64,000 nucleotides of DNA from Erinaceus europaeus (GCF_950295315.1 NC_080179.1:75044368-75108367), one strand, 5' to 3'; shown: positions 11,226-22,024, numbered from the stretch's first letter. Notes: generated by a model not told the origin, from the sequence alone. Program-made: numbers and translations.

Positions 11226-11545
11226 GGGGCCGGGCAGTAGGGCAGCAGGTTAAGCGCACAAGGCACAAAGAAGCACAAGGACCAGCGTAAGGATCCCGGT
11301 TCCAGCCCCTGGCTCCCCAGCTGCAGGGGAGTCGCTTCACAGGCAGTGAAGTAGGTCTGGAGGTGTCTGTCTTTCTCTCCTCCTCTCTGTCTTCCCCATC
11401 TCTCTCCATTTCTCTCTGTCCTATCCAACAATGACAGCAATAACAATAATAATAACAACAGTAAACAACAAGGGCAACAAAAAGGAAAAAAATAGCCTCC
11501 AGGAGAGGCACCAAGCCCCAGCAATAAACCTGGAGGCAATAAAAT
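11226..11545 (+). mobile_element. SINE-A long form, left arm of inverted pair
   Basis: Complete head to tail; its 3' module is internally shortened (about 11496-11540). Joined tail to tail with the next SINE-A. Confidence 0.88.
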
Positions 11546-11838
11546 AAATAAATGTATTTATTTATTTATTCCCTTTTTGTTGCCCTTGTTGTTTTTATTG
11601 TTGTTGTAGTTATTATTGCTGTTGTCATAGATGTCATTGTTGTTGGATCGGACAGAGAAATGGAGAGAGGAGGGGAAGACAGAGAGGGGGAGAGAAAGAC
11701 AGACCTGCAGACCTGCTTCACCACCTGTGAAGCGACTCCCCTGAAGGTGGGGAGCTTGAGCTCGAACCTGTATCCTTAAGCCCGTCCTTGCGCTTCGCAC
11801 CATGTGCGCTTAACCCGCTGCGCTACCGCTGACACCCC
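11546..11838 (-). mobile_element. SINE-A, right arm of inverted pair
   Basis: Reverse copy starting in the shared AAATA/TATTT junction. About 290 bp could pair with 11226-11545 in a transcript. Confidence 0.88.
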
Positions 11839-12785
11839 CCCCCAGAGGTTTCTACCACCTGGGGTTTCACCCCGGGGTGGGTGGGGTGGGTTGAGGGATG
11901 GGTTGTGTTGAACTCCAGTACCCCAGCCCCACTATGAGTCTGTACTTGCAACACAAACAGGAGACAACAAACTAAATAGGGGTAAATGGGCGTAAATAGG
12001 AGTCAGCATCAAGGTGGGCACTGTCTTGGTGAGCTCCTGCCACTTGCTGACAATAGCACTGATGGGTGCCACACTGGATACCAAGCTACTGACAGACCCA
12101 CCTTCAGCAACTAGGTGAGCTTGCTGGGGGCTGTGAGATAACTAGCAAGAGTGCTTACTTGGCAGGCTAAACACCAGACCCCATTGACTGGTAGCCACAC
12201 CTCTAAATACATCCCACAGACCTCCCAGAGCACAATTAACAGAGTGGTTGCACTCCCAGCTGTGCTCTCTTGCCAGCACAAGGTCACTGAGACTCAGCTG
12301 CCTGCCCTCCCCTGAAAGGACTCTGTTACTGGCAGGGAACTGAGATCCAAACTCCTTTCAGACCCACCTGAGCATAAGCTCCCCAGTTGCAAGGCCAGAG
12401 TACTTCAGTAGCTTCCAGAAGCTTGGAGATAATTCCAGAGTGCAAAACACCTCCCTCCTGCTACTGCCCAGTACAGTTCAACTTCAGTACCAGGCCCACT
12501 GACAGGCATTTGTGACGATGACCCCTGAGGGACACTCAGATCCTCTTGAACACGGATTCCAAGCTCCCATCTAGACACTCATAGAGCACCAGAAATTGTG
12601 AGGAAATAGAGACTTACCCACTTAGATGGACTGAAACAAAAGCCTAGGAAAAATGCAAGAGAACTAAGGCAAATTCCTAAGCAAAGCCTCAAAGCAAGTC
12701 CGTCCCCTGGCACTGCGTAAGGCTGAGCTGGGCAGTGTTCTGGTGTCTCTCTTACTCTATGTTTCCTAAAAATCTTTTTAAAAGA
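11839..12785. other. No gene recognised
   Basis: A C-run at about 11836-11845 and a GC-rich near-palindrome around 11858-11892 are followed by unique sequence. No domain or exon was supported. Confidence 0.6.
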
Positions 12786-12945
12786 CCAGGTGGTGGTGCA
12801 CTGGGTTGAGTGCACACATTACCATGCTCAAGGATCAGGTTCAAGACCCTGGTCCCCACCTGCGGGGGGGTGGGGGGTTGGAGTTTCACAAGTGGTGAAA
12901 CAGTGCTGCAGGTCTCTCCCTCTCTCTTCCTCACTCCTTTTTTAT
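12786..12945 (+). mobile_element. SINE-B, 5' portion
   Basis: The head and box B are present with a G-rich insertion after box B. The 3' part is displaced by the SINE-A at 12946. Confidence 0.75.
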
Positions 12946-13222
12946 ATATATTTATTTATTTCCTTTTGTTGCCCTTGTTGTAGTTATTATTATTGTTATT
13001 GATGTCATTGTTGTTGTCATTGTTGGACAGGACAGAGAGAAATGGAGAGAGGAGGGGAAGACAGAGAGGGGCAGAGAAAGACAGACACCTGCAGACCTGC
13101 TTCACCACCTGTGAAGAGACTCCCCTGCAGGTGGGGAGCCGGGGGCTCAAACCGGGCTCCTTACGCCGGTCCTTGTGCTTTGCGCCATGTGCGCTTAGCT
13201 CGCTGCGCTGCCGCCTGACTCC
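12946..13222 (-). mobile_element. SINE-A, reverse
   Basis: Full reverse copy. CTCACTCCTTTTTT before it and CTGACTCCCTCTTTTTT after it may be a degraded target duplication. Confidence 0.88.
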
Positions 13223-13561
13223 CTCTTTTTTTTTTTTTTTTGAACCTGAACCTTTGCTGCCTTGGGCAAGAAGGCCTTTCTGCAGAACCACTACGCTAGG
13301 TGACCAGCCTTTTCTATCTCCCTCTCCTCTTTATTTCTCTGTCCTACCAAATAAAAAGAAAGAACAGAATCTGAAAAAAAAAACATTTATGAAGTTTAAA
13401 ATTATATCAAGTCACAGCTGAGTAAAGCTAGAAAATAAACACAAAAATAAACCTAAAAAAAAAAAAAAAACCAAAACTTAATCATGGAGACTAAATGGGT
13501 TAAAGTTAATCAAAGAGAAAATAAAAAATTTCTAGAAACAACTGAAAATAAAGACATGCAC

Positions 13562-13717
13562 GTGGTCCGGGAGGTGGCGCAGTGATAAAGCTTTGGACTC
13601 TCAAGCATGAGGTCCCAAGTTCGATCCCCGGCAGCACCTGTGCCAGAGTGATGTCTGGTTCTTTCTCTCCTCCTGTCTTTCTCATCAATAAATAAAATCT
13701 AAAAAAAAAAAAAAAAA
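13562..13717 (+). mobile_element. SINE-C with 12-bp TSD
   Basis: AAAGACATGCAC at 13550-13561 and 13718-13729. Head GTGGTCCGGGAGGTGGCGCA, box B AGTTCGATCCCCGG, long A tail. Confidence 0.93.
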
Positions 13718-14445
13718 AAAGACATGCACTAGCAGAACTCAAAGGACACATGAAAAGCACATTCAGAGAGAAGTTTGTAGCAATACAGGCTTACATCAGG
13801 AGATGAGGAGCATCTCAAATAAACAGTCTAACTCATGTCTAGAGACACTTAAGAGAAGAAGAACAAAGTAACCCAAAGTCAGCAGCAGAAAGAAACATTT
13901 AAAAGTAAAATGGAAATAAAAATAGTAGAAGTAAAAAAAAAAACATGATATAAAAATAATGAAACTAAAATTTGGCTAATTGAAAGGATAAACAAAACTG
14001 ACATATCCTTTTCTCGACTCAGCGAAAAAAAGAGGAAATACAACCTAAAAGTAGGATCAAATTTAAAAGAGAAATTACAAAAGATTCTACCAAAAAAAAA
14101 AAAAATACAGTGGATTATAATGGACTATTGTAACAGTTTTTACATCACTAAATTTGAGAACGTAGGAGAAATGTTCACATTCTTAGAAGCATGCGCCCTC
14201 CTAAAGCTGATTCAAAGGGAACTAGAAAAACTCAAACAAGCTAGAAGATCAAAAAGATCACCAAAAGCGCCCCTCCCAAAAAAGTCCAAGATTAGTGATG
14301 GCTTTACTAATAAGTTCTACTCACCTTCAAAGCTATTACCTATCTTTCTCTGACATTTAAACAAAAAAAAAAAAATGAAGAAAAGGGAATTTCTCCAAAC
14401 AACTTTTACAAACCCAACATTACTTTGGTACTGAAATTAGACAAA

Positions 14446-14585
14446 GGGCTGGGATTGGTAGTATAATGGTTATGTAAAGAGACTCTCATGCCTGAAGCTC
14501 AGTCCTAGCTTCAGTTCTCCACACCACCATAAGCCAGCTGATCAATGCTCTGGTAAAAAAAAAAAAGAAAGAAAGAAAGAAAGAA
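14446..14585 (+). mobile_element. SINE-D in L1
   Basis: GGGCTGGGATTGGTAGTATA head; ends in A-run and (GAAA)n at 14551-14590. Confidence 0.78.
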
Positions 14586-14693
14586 AAAAAGCCAAAATCA
14601 GATTTAAAAAAAAAACAAAAAAACCTATACACAATTAACCAGCATCCCTGATGACCATAATTGCAAATTTCCTTTTAAAAAAATATATAAGGG

Positions 14694-14945
14694 AGTTGGA
14701 CGGTAGTGCAGCGGGTTAAGGCCTGGCTTAAGGATCCCGGTTCGAGCCCCTGGCTCCCCCCCTGCAGGGGAGTCGCTCCACAAGCGGTGAAGCTGGTCTG
14801 CGATGTCTTTCTCTCCCCCTCTCTGTCTTCCTCTCCTCTCTCCATTTCTCTGTCCTATCCAACAACAACGACATCAACAATAACAACAGTAACTACAATA
14901 AAACAACAAGGGTGACAAAAGGGAATAAATAAATATTTTTAAAAA
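14694..14945 (+). mobile_element. SINE-A, internally deleted head
   Basis: The CGCACATGGCGCAAAGCGC part of the head is missing, joining GGGTTAAG directly to GCCTGGCTTAAGGATCC. The rest is normal. Confidence 0.87.
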
Positions 14946-15024
14946 TTATAAAAAATGTTTAAAAAAATCTAAGCAAAAAAAGGAGTGTGCATCATGAGCA
15001 AGTGGGAGGGAAGATGATTCAAGA

Positions 15025-15100
15025 GGCACATGTGTCAGTTCATGTAACATGCTCACCAACAAGGCACATGTGTCAGTTCATGTAACATGCTCACCAACAA
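15025..15100. repeat. 38-bp perfect tandem duplication
   Basis: Two identical 38-bp copies (15025-15062 and 15063-15100, starting GGCACATGTGTCAGTTCATG) inside old L1-derived sequence. Confidence 0.95.
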
Positions 15101-15260
15101 AGGAAAGATAAAAAAGGGAGAAGACATAAATGACCAACATCAGGAATGAAACCAGAGACATCACCATAAACCCTGAAGATATCAGAAGGACAACAAGTAA
15201 ATACTACAAAAAACTACTTACACAAAAATATCATAACTTCAATGAAAATGAACCCAGTCA

Positions 15261-15405
15261 ATGATCCTGCATCCATACTCCCAGAAGGATGAATAATAGG
15301 GAAGCTATCAAGGTAGGGGATGGGATACGGAGTTCTGGGGGGTGGGCACTGTGTGGAAATGTACCCCTCTTATCCTATAGTCTTGTAAATAAAAATGAAA
15401 AAAAA
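15261..15405 (+). mobile_element. Family F retroposon, short copy with 14-bp TSD
   Basis: AATGAACCCAGTCA at 15247-15260 and 15406-15419, plus a terminal A-run, show L1-type retroposition. Contains the family landmarks CCATACTCCCAGAAGGAT and GTACCCCTCTTATCC. Confidence 0.85.
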
Positions 15406-15902
15406 AATGAACCCAGTCAGTAAAAAAAAAAAAAAAGTCACAAACTACCTTACAATCTAGCAACTCCACGTGTAGACTTTATCCTAGAGAAGTCAAAACT
15501 ATTTTTATGTAAAACATGTACGTGAACCTCTGTAATGACTTTACCCAGAACTGGGTGGATGACACAGATGTCTATCAATAAGGGAATCGTTGGAGAAGCC
15601 ATGGAACACCCATTCTATAGAATACTAGCCATGGAGAGGGACAGATATTGGTATATACACGTACTGGATGAAGAGCCAGAGAATTACACTGAGTGGGAAA
15701 ACATCCAAACTCAATGGGTGAGAAACTTACTGAATCTGTGTATGTCATGTCCCTGAAATGAGAAAATGGTGGAAATGGAGCAGAGAGCAGTGGCTGCCGG
15801 TGTGTGTGGATGGCGGGTGTGTAGCTGAGAGACTCTTGTGGTGATGGAAATAGAATCTATCTTGATGTCATCAGAGTCAATACCGATTGTGGTATTGTGC
15901 TG

Positions 15903-16107
15903 CAGTCTTTCAAATAAAGAAATAAGTTTGTTAGTTGAAAAGATAGAGAGACAGAGAGAGATAGAGAGACAGAGAGAGAGACAGAGAGAGAGAAACAGAA
16001 AAAACCATAACTTGACTCTGGTACACACCAATGGTAGGGATCGTGCTCAGGACCTCAGGCTTGAGAGTCCAGTGCTTAACCTACTAAGCCATCTCTCGGG
16101 CTGCTGT
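15903..16107 (-). mobile_element. SINE-C-like, reverse, GAGA-expanded
   Basis: Flanked by TATTGTGCTGC (about 15892) and TGTTGTGCTGC (about 16108), a likely TSD. The internal GAGACAGAGAGA run at 15945-15996 is an expansion of its purine-rich body. Confidence 0.72.
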
Positions 16108-16347
16108 GTTGTGCTGCACCTTTGCCATATCATAGCCTTGGGGAATGCTGGGAGAAAGGTCCATGGCATCTGCCTATGGACCTTTTATCTGCCTTTTACC
16201 ACTGCCTGTGAACCTATAATTAAAAAAAAAAACTTTATATCCCTATCTCACTAGCTAATCTGAATCCTCAGAACAGATTTTCAGGAAGCTGAAGAAGACT
16301 TTGTCTCCATATGCCATGTAAGAAAGAAAAGACACACAGAGGCAGAT

Positions 16348-16480
16348 AGAGCCATCAGTGAAATGCCAGGCTCCCGGGCACGAAGCCCCGTCTTGGCACT
16401 GCATGCTCCAGAGTGACACTCTGGCTCTTCCTCTCTGTCTGTCTCTCTCTTATGAAATAAATAAAACAACTTTTCGCAAA
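16348..16480 (+). mobile_element. SINE-C-like, diverged
   Basis: CCAGAGTGACACTCTGG and the ATGAAATAAATAAAAC tail are recognisable. Related GACACACAnnnGAGGCAGA sequences on both sides suggest a degraded TSD. Confidence 0.6.
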
Positions 16481-16749
16481 GACACACATAAGAGAGGCAG
16501 ACACGCTGAGGACATCCGATCTGAATATAGGGCCTGGCAGTCGGAAGGGGCTGCGGTGTGGATGCCTGTCAGTGTAGCACAGCTCAAGGAGTCCAGCTGC
16601 ACTCCCTCCCCCACCCCCCAAGTCCTCTCACCTACTTCTCACTTGTGCCACCACCTTGTGGCTTACTGCCAATAAAAAGAACACAACAGAACAGACCTGG
16701 AATGTCCAGATGGGACGGAACCAGGGGTTTCACAGATGGGAACATCTTT

Positions 16750-17877
16750 TTTTTTTTTTTTTTTTTTTGCTGATCAGTTTTTTTGATCAAAAATTCAAAA
16801 TAGAGAAAACCACAAAGTACAAAAGCTTTTCTGATGCTTTCCATTATCACAGAACACGCCACCTGTAACGTGTGCAGAGGAAAGACGGGGCAGAGGGAGA
16901 GAGGAAGCCAAACGGGGAGAGGGCCAGTCACTTCTTCTCTTTCTTCCTATCCTTCTCATTCATAGCCAGGATCACCATAAGTTTTCTGAAGAGAGTAACA
17001 AAATCTAAGAAGAGGTCAACGCAGTGCCAGATATAATCCTTGTCTCCATTTTCAGCCTTCTCAATAATGATTTGAGTATCAAAAAGGACAAAGCCACACA
17101 TTACCGCCAGTCCCAAATACAGATTTGCCTGGAAAAGCCAAATGGATCCCAAGAAAAGGTTCCCCAAGGAAGACAAAAGCATCAGGCTCATGGCTGACAT
17201 CAAGACACCCCCCAGAAAGAGGTAGCTCCGGCGCCTGGCATAGAGCGCACTCAGGGTGAAGCAGGTGAAGATCATTGCTGTGCCCATGAAGGCTGTGGGA
17301 AGGATGCTGGGGTTGATGGCAATGCACAGATCCAGAACAGGGCACAGGCCAACTCCTGTAAGAAAAGCAAATCCAGCGAGAAGCCCCAGTCTTTTTTGTT
17401 CCGTTTCACGGCTGTGAGGTGTTGCCATTAGCCAAATCATCAATCCCAGGGAGCCCAAGGCAGACAGCAGGCCAGCCTGAATGAAGTGGGTGACCACATG
17501 GACGTAGGCCCCTGCAGCCGCCACGAACATACAGAGGGCAAAGCTGGCATAGACCTTCTTCAGGTGCTGCTGCATTGAAGGGGTTATGTGCGAAAACTTC
17601 AGGAGCGCGTCAAAGTTGATCTTGCGATCAAACATGTTCATGATGCCTGAGTTTGTGTGACACTGCTTCTGCTCTAGCAAGCTGGTTGAATGCCCGTGAG
17701 TCTGTATGAAATCACTGTAAAGTACTGAACAAACCGGTGTCAGCACCAGAAAGTTAAGCAGCAGAATAAGCAGAGTAAGGTTTCTTTTGGATTCTAAGAC
17801 CTGGTGTTCTGACGACTATCACATCCTGCTCACTCTGCTGGAGGAGCCCTCAGATCTCCAATGCCGGATGTGCTCTC
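16750..17877 (-). pseudogene. TMBIM6: TMBIM6 retrocopy (complete insertion)
   Basis: An intronless copy of the Bax inhibitor-1 mRNA inserted by L1 machinery. Read on the minus strand it has about 235 bp of 5' UTR (17642-17877), an uninterrupted 237-codon reading frame, about 160 bp of 3' UTR and a poly(A) remnant (T-run at 16750-16768). The TSD GGGAACATCTTT lies at 16738-16749 and 17878-17889; on the minus strand the cut reads TT/AAAGATG, close to the L1 endonuclease preference. The 3' UTR is shorter than I remember for the parent, suggesting early polyadenylation. Retrocopy status is seen in the sequence; whether it is transcribed is unknown. Confidence 0.95.
16928..17641 (-). CDS. TMBIM6: Bax inhibitor-1-like protein (TMBIM6 retrocopy ORF)
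   Basis: Encodes 237 residues, the usual TMBIM6 length, with no stop or frameshift. TMBIM6 is an ER membrane protein that lowers ER calcium and limits ER-stress death. The start was chosen at the [11 protein letters not shown]-terminus rather than the in-frame ATG 35 codons upstream, which lies in 5' UTR-derived sequence. Visible features: cytosolic N-terminus with the K-F-S-H-I-T-P motif (residues 15-21), about six to seven hydrophobic helices, [11 protein letters not shown] loop, Y-A-R-R-R-S-Y-L loop, F-D-T-Q helix motif near residue 185, D-Y-I-W-H-C segment, and the lysine-rich tail ending K-K-E-K-K. Changes from the human protein as I remember it are mostly conservative. It may be a functional retrogene or a young pseudogene. 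Confidence 0.85.
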   Translation of the reverse strand: MNMFDRKINFDALLKFSHITPSMQQHLKKVYASFALCMFVAAAGAYVHVVTHFIQAGLLSALGSLGLMIWLMATPHSRETEQKRLGLLAGFAFLTGVGLCPVLDLCIAINPSILPTAFMGTAMIFTCFTLSALYARRRSYLFLGGVLMSAMSLMLLSSLGNLFLGSIWLFQANLYLGLAVMCGFVLFDTQIIIEKAENGDKDYIWHCVDLFLDFVTLFRKLMVILAMNEKDRKKEKK

Positions 17878-17904
17878 GGGAACATCTTTAAGGATAGAGT
17901 GGCT

Positions 17905-18190
17905 AGGGGGTCGGGCGGTAGCACAGCGGGTTAAGCGCACATGGCATGAAGTGCAAGGAGCTGCTTAAGGATCCCGGTTAGAGCCCCTGCCTCCCCACCT
18001 GCAGTGGGGACCTGTGAAGCAGGTCTGCAGGTGTCTGTCTTTCTGTCCCCCTCTCTGTCTTCCCCTCCCCTCTTCATTTCTCTCTGTCCTATCTAACAAC
18101 AACGACAACATTAATAACTACAACAACAATAAGATAATAAGGGCAACAAAAGGGAAAATAAATAATAATAATAAATGAAAAAAAAAAAGA
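17905..18190 (+). mobile_element. SINE-A with 11-bp TSD
   Basis: ATAGAGTGGCT at 17894-17904 and 18191-18201. Inserted just beside the TMBIM6 retrocopy. Confidence 0.92.
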
Positions 18191-18334
18191 ATAGAGTGGC
18201 TTGATGGGGTGGAAAAGCTGGGAGGCTATTTGCAACTTCAACGAGGAAAGCCCCATCACTGCTTTTGATGGCTGTCTTGAGATGCCTAGGAGACTACAAC
18301 AGAGGTGAGCAAGAAAGTCAGTGTTCTCCATTAA

Positions 18335-18480
18335 CCTGGAAGGCCAGTGTCAAAAATGCTTTGTTACGTGTGCGACCCAGGTTCAAGTGTGTCTCCTGCC
18401 GCACTGGAGTAGGCTTCAGTGCAGTGACCTCTGTCTCTCTGTAAGTAAATCCATATAACCAAATGTAAATAAAAATTAGA
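18335..18480 (+). mobile_element. SINE-E
   Basis: TGTGCGACCCAGGTTCAAG core, a C/T-rich segment and the AAATGTAAATAAAAATT tail. Confidence 0.68.
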
Positions 18481-18645
18481 ATTAAAAAGCATCCTGTACC
18501 ACCAGATACCACAGATGGCTCCTCCAAATGGCTGCCACCTCACTGTGAAGCAGACTGATGGAATCAGGCTATCAAAAGACGTCAGAGTGTCTTCTGGAAT
18601 TCCAAGGTGCTGTGACTTCAGCTGAACTCCACTCCCTGCCCCACC

Positions 18646-18950
18646 ACAGGTTTTTTTAAATTTTATTTATTTATTTTCCTTTTTGTTGCCCTTGTTGTTT
18701 TTATTGTTCTTGTAGTTGCTGTTGTTATTGATGTTGTTGTTGGGTAGGACAGAGAGAAATGGAGAGAGATGGGGAAGACAGAGAGGGGGAGAGAAAGACA
18801 GACACCTGCAGACCTGCTTCACCGCCTGTGAAGCGACTCCTCTGCAAGGGAAGCGGGGGTCTCAAACCAGGATCCAAACCAGGATCCTTACGCCGGTCCT
18901 TGTGATTTGTGCCATGTGCGCTTAACCCACAGCGCTACTGCCCAGCCCCC
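18646..18950 (-). mobile_element. SINE-A, reverse
   Basis: Complete. Its box-B region carries a local duplication (AACCAGGATCC repeated at about 18863 and 18876). Confidence 0.88.
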
Positions 18951-19044
18951 TCTCTTATTTTTATCTAATTCATATTATTATCTCTATTTCTTATATTCAT
19001 TGGGCGTGATGACAACAATGATATTTATCAACCTTTTACCACAT

Positions 19045-19205
19045 GGGCCTGGTAGTAGTGCACCTGGTAGACAGTGCATGTTACCATGTGCGAGGAACCA
19101 GGTTCAAGCCCTCGGTCCCCACCTGCAGGAGGGTTGCTTCATGAATAGTGAAGCAGTACTGCAGGTGTTTCTCTGGTCTCCCTTTCCATTTTGCCTTACC
19201 AGAAT
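19045..19205 (+). mobile_element. SINE-B, 3' truncated
   Basis: Head GGGCCTGGTAGTAGTGCACC and GGTTCAAGCCC box B; body stops near CCTTACCAGAATGAGG. Confidence 0.75.
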
Positions 19206-19712
19206 GAGGAGGTAGGTCACATGTCTTCAGTGATGCATAATAAATATGGGATATGGAAAAATTAGGCAACGTGGTTGTGGCCGCAGCAGCCAGAGAGGGT
19301 GTGTGTGGGGATTAAAGTCACCAGAAACCGTGAATGACTGCTCCTCTGCAGGCTGAAGAAGGCAGCGAGAGAAGGCGAATGCCCACATTTGGCCCTGCCT
19401 TGGGAACCTGGCTTGGAGCTTTGCAGCATCTGAGCCTTTAAGCATATGGTCTGCAAGCTAGCACTGTGTGCATGTGTGTCATTGGGTGAGTGGGAGTGTG
19501 CCAAGTAGGCAACATTAGCTGGGCTTCTCCAGGCCAGGAGGGGCTACAGGCAGTCTGGCAGAAGGAACCCTACTCTTCACCAGCCTCTATCTCACCCAAG
19601 TGCACCCCAACCCACGCACATGGCTTGTACTGATGCCCTCGACTGTTCTCTCTCCTCTTGTCTTTGCAGCCCTTCTGTATCCCATAACCTTCCCCCAGCC
19701 CTGCATGTGTGT

Positions 19713-19715
<3 letters not shown>
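19206..19715. other. No gene recognised
   Basis: Unique sequence with no supported exon or repeat. Confidence 0.6.

Positions 19716-19776
<61 letters not shown>
19716..19776. repeat. (CA)n microsatellite
   Basis: About 29 uninterrupted CA units; preceded by TGTGTGTAA, giving a short GT/CA palindrome at the left edge. Confidence 0.97.
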
Positions 19777-20330
19777 AGGGTGGTTCTTTCTGGAGAAGCT
19801 GAGTCACCTTCTTAGAAACACGACAGAGGACCTGGCAGAAACTGAGCAGAGAACTTGCCCAGAGTGAAATTTGTAATTGAACAAGTGATCATGGGCAAGG
19901 AACACATGAAGAGTGTGATTTAGCTCAGAGCACCAGGAGGCAGGGGGCGTGAGGACTTGAAAACAGAGAGAACCAGGTCCCGGGCCTCTGAGGCTGCAGG
20001 CTTCATCTAGGGCAGAGGCACAAACTCAACTTCAAGATTCCCTCTGCTGACAATCACACATGCTTTGTGTCAGTGCACAAAGCAGCAGTCATCTGTCTGG
20101 GCGGCTTCTAGACTGGGCAGTCTTGGCAGACAGGGCTTTCATTCTGGGGTGTGTCTGCTGCAGGTCTGACACCCCTCTCTCTCCCTGCAGCTGAGCTCCG
20201 TGTTTTTATAACCAGTCATAGAAGAGTCACACCCCTTTGCCAGCCAGGGAAAAGATTTGAAATAGGCTTAAGATCCTTTTAAGGTATTTTAAAAAGATTT
20301 TTGGAAATGATTTTAGAAAGAGAGAGAGAG
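19777..20330. other. No gene recognised
   Basis: Unique sequence; GA-rich just before the SINE-A insertion. Confidence 0.6.
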
Positions 20331-20620
20331 GGAGTCGGGCGGTAGCGCAGCGGGTTAAGTGCACATGGCGCAAAGTGTAAGGACCAGCGTCAGGATCCCG
20401 GTTCGAGCCCCCGGCTCCCTACCTGCAGGGAAGTCACTTCACAGGCGGTGAAGCAGGTCTACAGGTGTCTGTCTTTCTCTCCCCCTCTGTCTTCCCCTCC
20501 TCTCTCCATTTCTCTCTGTCCTATCCAACAACGATGACAACAATAATAACTACAACAACAATATAACAACAAGGGCAACAAAAGGGAATAAATAATTAAT
20601 TTTAAAAAAGAAAGAAAGAA
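20331..20620 (+). mobile_element. SINE-A
   Basis: Near-consensus head (GGAGTCGGGCGGTAGCGCAG) and box B (GGTTCGAGCCC). AAAGAGAGAGAG-like sequence flanks both sides. Confidence 0.92.
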
Positions 20621-20636
20621 AGAGAGAGAAAAAAAA

Positions 20637-20790
20637 ATAAAAGGAGAGTCTGGAAAAGAGAGGAGAGACACCACAGCACTGCTCCACCATAGTTGGTGCT
20701 CCCATGTTTTCCAGGGCTCCAACCCAGGGTATCAAACTTTGTAAGGCATGCACTCCACCAGGTGAGCCTTCTCCCAGTCTCTTAAAATCC
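20637..20790 (-). mobile_element. SINE-E-like, reverse
   Basis: GGAGAGACACCACAGCACTG body and GGGCTCCAACCCAGGG box-B complement. Confidence 0.6.
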
Positions 20791-21339
20791 TTTTTTGGAA
20801 GGTAATCCTACCAGCCACTGAGGAAAGAGCTAGCACCCTGCCTCCCTACCAGGTGCACTGCATACTGCTGGTTGCACTGCACAGCCCTCAAAGCCCCCTG
20901 ACCCCTCGGCACAGATGCGTTGCCTATACTCTGTGTGGTGAGTGCTCTCCTCAGCTGACACAGCTGACAGGTGGTGAGCCAAGGGCTCATGTCACTTTCA
21001 CCAGCTCCTACACCTACCCTAGCTGGTGGATCCTAGGGGGTAGGAATACAAGGGAGGGGGAACAGATGCCCAAGCCAGGAAGGCAAAGAGGCAAATTGAT
21101 CCACTACTCTTGCACCCTGGCGGTGACAAAGAAGTGGAGTCAAGAGTGTTTGATATTTAATCAGCAAGGAGCTGAAGCATATTCTAGGGGGTTGGCTCTT
21201 CATCTCCCACACTGTTGGTGGGAGGAGTGAACCTGCATGACTGGAACCAGCAGGGCAAAGCAAGCACAGTATCCAAGAGAGCCATCTTGCTGGCCCAGCT
21301 CCTAACCATTTACTTGTACAACGTTGATTCCATTCTTCC
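20791..21339. other. No gene; one faint reverse SINE
   Basis: About 21150-21300 has a SINE-like end (GAGAGCCATCTTGCTGGCCC). The rest is unique. Confidence 0.5.
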
Positions 21340-21448
21340 TCCCCTTTCCTGATTTATGTATTTATTTATTTGCTTGACTTTTACCAGAATTCTACCAAAT
21401 TCTGTCCTCTGGTGGTACTAGGGATTGTATTTGGTTTATTGTTGTATA
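21340..21448 (-). mobile_element. SINE-D-like fragment, reverse
   Basis: TCCTCTGGTGGTACTAGGGATTG is the SINE-D complement; the LTR at 21455 cuts it. Confidence 0.55.
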
Positions 21449-21454
21449 ATATTA

Positions 21455-22001
21455 TGTTGGGAAATTGTGCAGATGTGGTTGAGTTAGGCAGGGCCCACAA
21501 ACCACCCTCTGCTAGTATGGCCAGTCCCTTTATCTACATACCAATCTTCTGCTTTGTCTTATAAATGACTAAAGGTCTGCTCCCCACCACATGATCCCCT
21601 CAGGGTACTGCTAATTTCCACCAGCTAAAACCATAGCAACAGTAGCTAAGGAAGTTCCCAGTTAAAACCATAGCAACAGTAGCTAAGGAAGTTCCCAGTG
21701 TGCCTTTTTCTTTTCTCCACTCCCTTTCCCAGCCATTTCCGTTCCCAACTTGCCACTTCCGGTTTTATCCCATAAAACCCACTTCTGTTCCTGGTTTTGC
21801 TCTCTTTCTCTCCCGTGTCCCGACCTGGATAAGGGCTGGCGTGCAGAGCGGGAGGTGGCCATTGTGGTTTGGTGCCACGTGACTTAACCCGCTGTGCTCA
21901 CACCCGACTCTGGGGTGTCCGCCTGAATAAGCCTGAATAAATACTCGTATTACCATGCCGCCACAAGTTCCTGGTCTCTTGCCCGTGACACTAGTCCAGC
22001 A
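21455..22001 (+). mobile_element. Solo LTR of an endogenous retrovirus
   Basis: Starts TGTTGG and ends CCAGCA (imperfect inverted termini), flanked by the 6-bp TSD ATATTA at 21449-21454 and 22002-22007. A TATA-like CCCATAAAAC lies near 21769 and the polyadenylation signal AATAAA at 21936-21941. R-U5 resembles the LTRs at 39829 and 63289 (GCCACAAGTTCCTGG and CCCGTGA). No internal viral sequence remains, so LTR-LTR recombination is inferred. Confidence 0.82.
21626..21699. repeat. 37-bp tandem duplication in LTR U3
   Basis: Two perfect copies (21626-21662 and 21663-21699), beginning TAAAACCATAGCAACAG, in the enhancer part of the LTR. Confidence 0.95.
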
Positions 22002-22024
22002 ATATTACAGGATTTTTATATTTT

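Larger units (their letters stand above)
13372..16236 (+). mobile_element. Old L1 (ORF2 to 3' end), interrupted
   Basis: ORF2 linker and RT-region remnants (for example a D-G-F-T-N motif near 14298), a second ORF2 stretch at 15120-15250, and the terminal 3' UTR at 15435-16236 ending in an A-run. It is broken by SINE-C (13562, 15903), SINE-D (14446), SINE-A (14694) and family F (15261). Frames are heavily damaged, and segment order suggests an internal rearrangement. Confidence 0.7.

Noticed and set aside
20331..20420. tRNA-like box A and box B in SINE-A heads (many positions)
   Set aside because: Each is followed by the SINE body and tail and lacks a complete cloverleaf and anticodon arm; these are retroposons, not tRNA genes.
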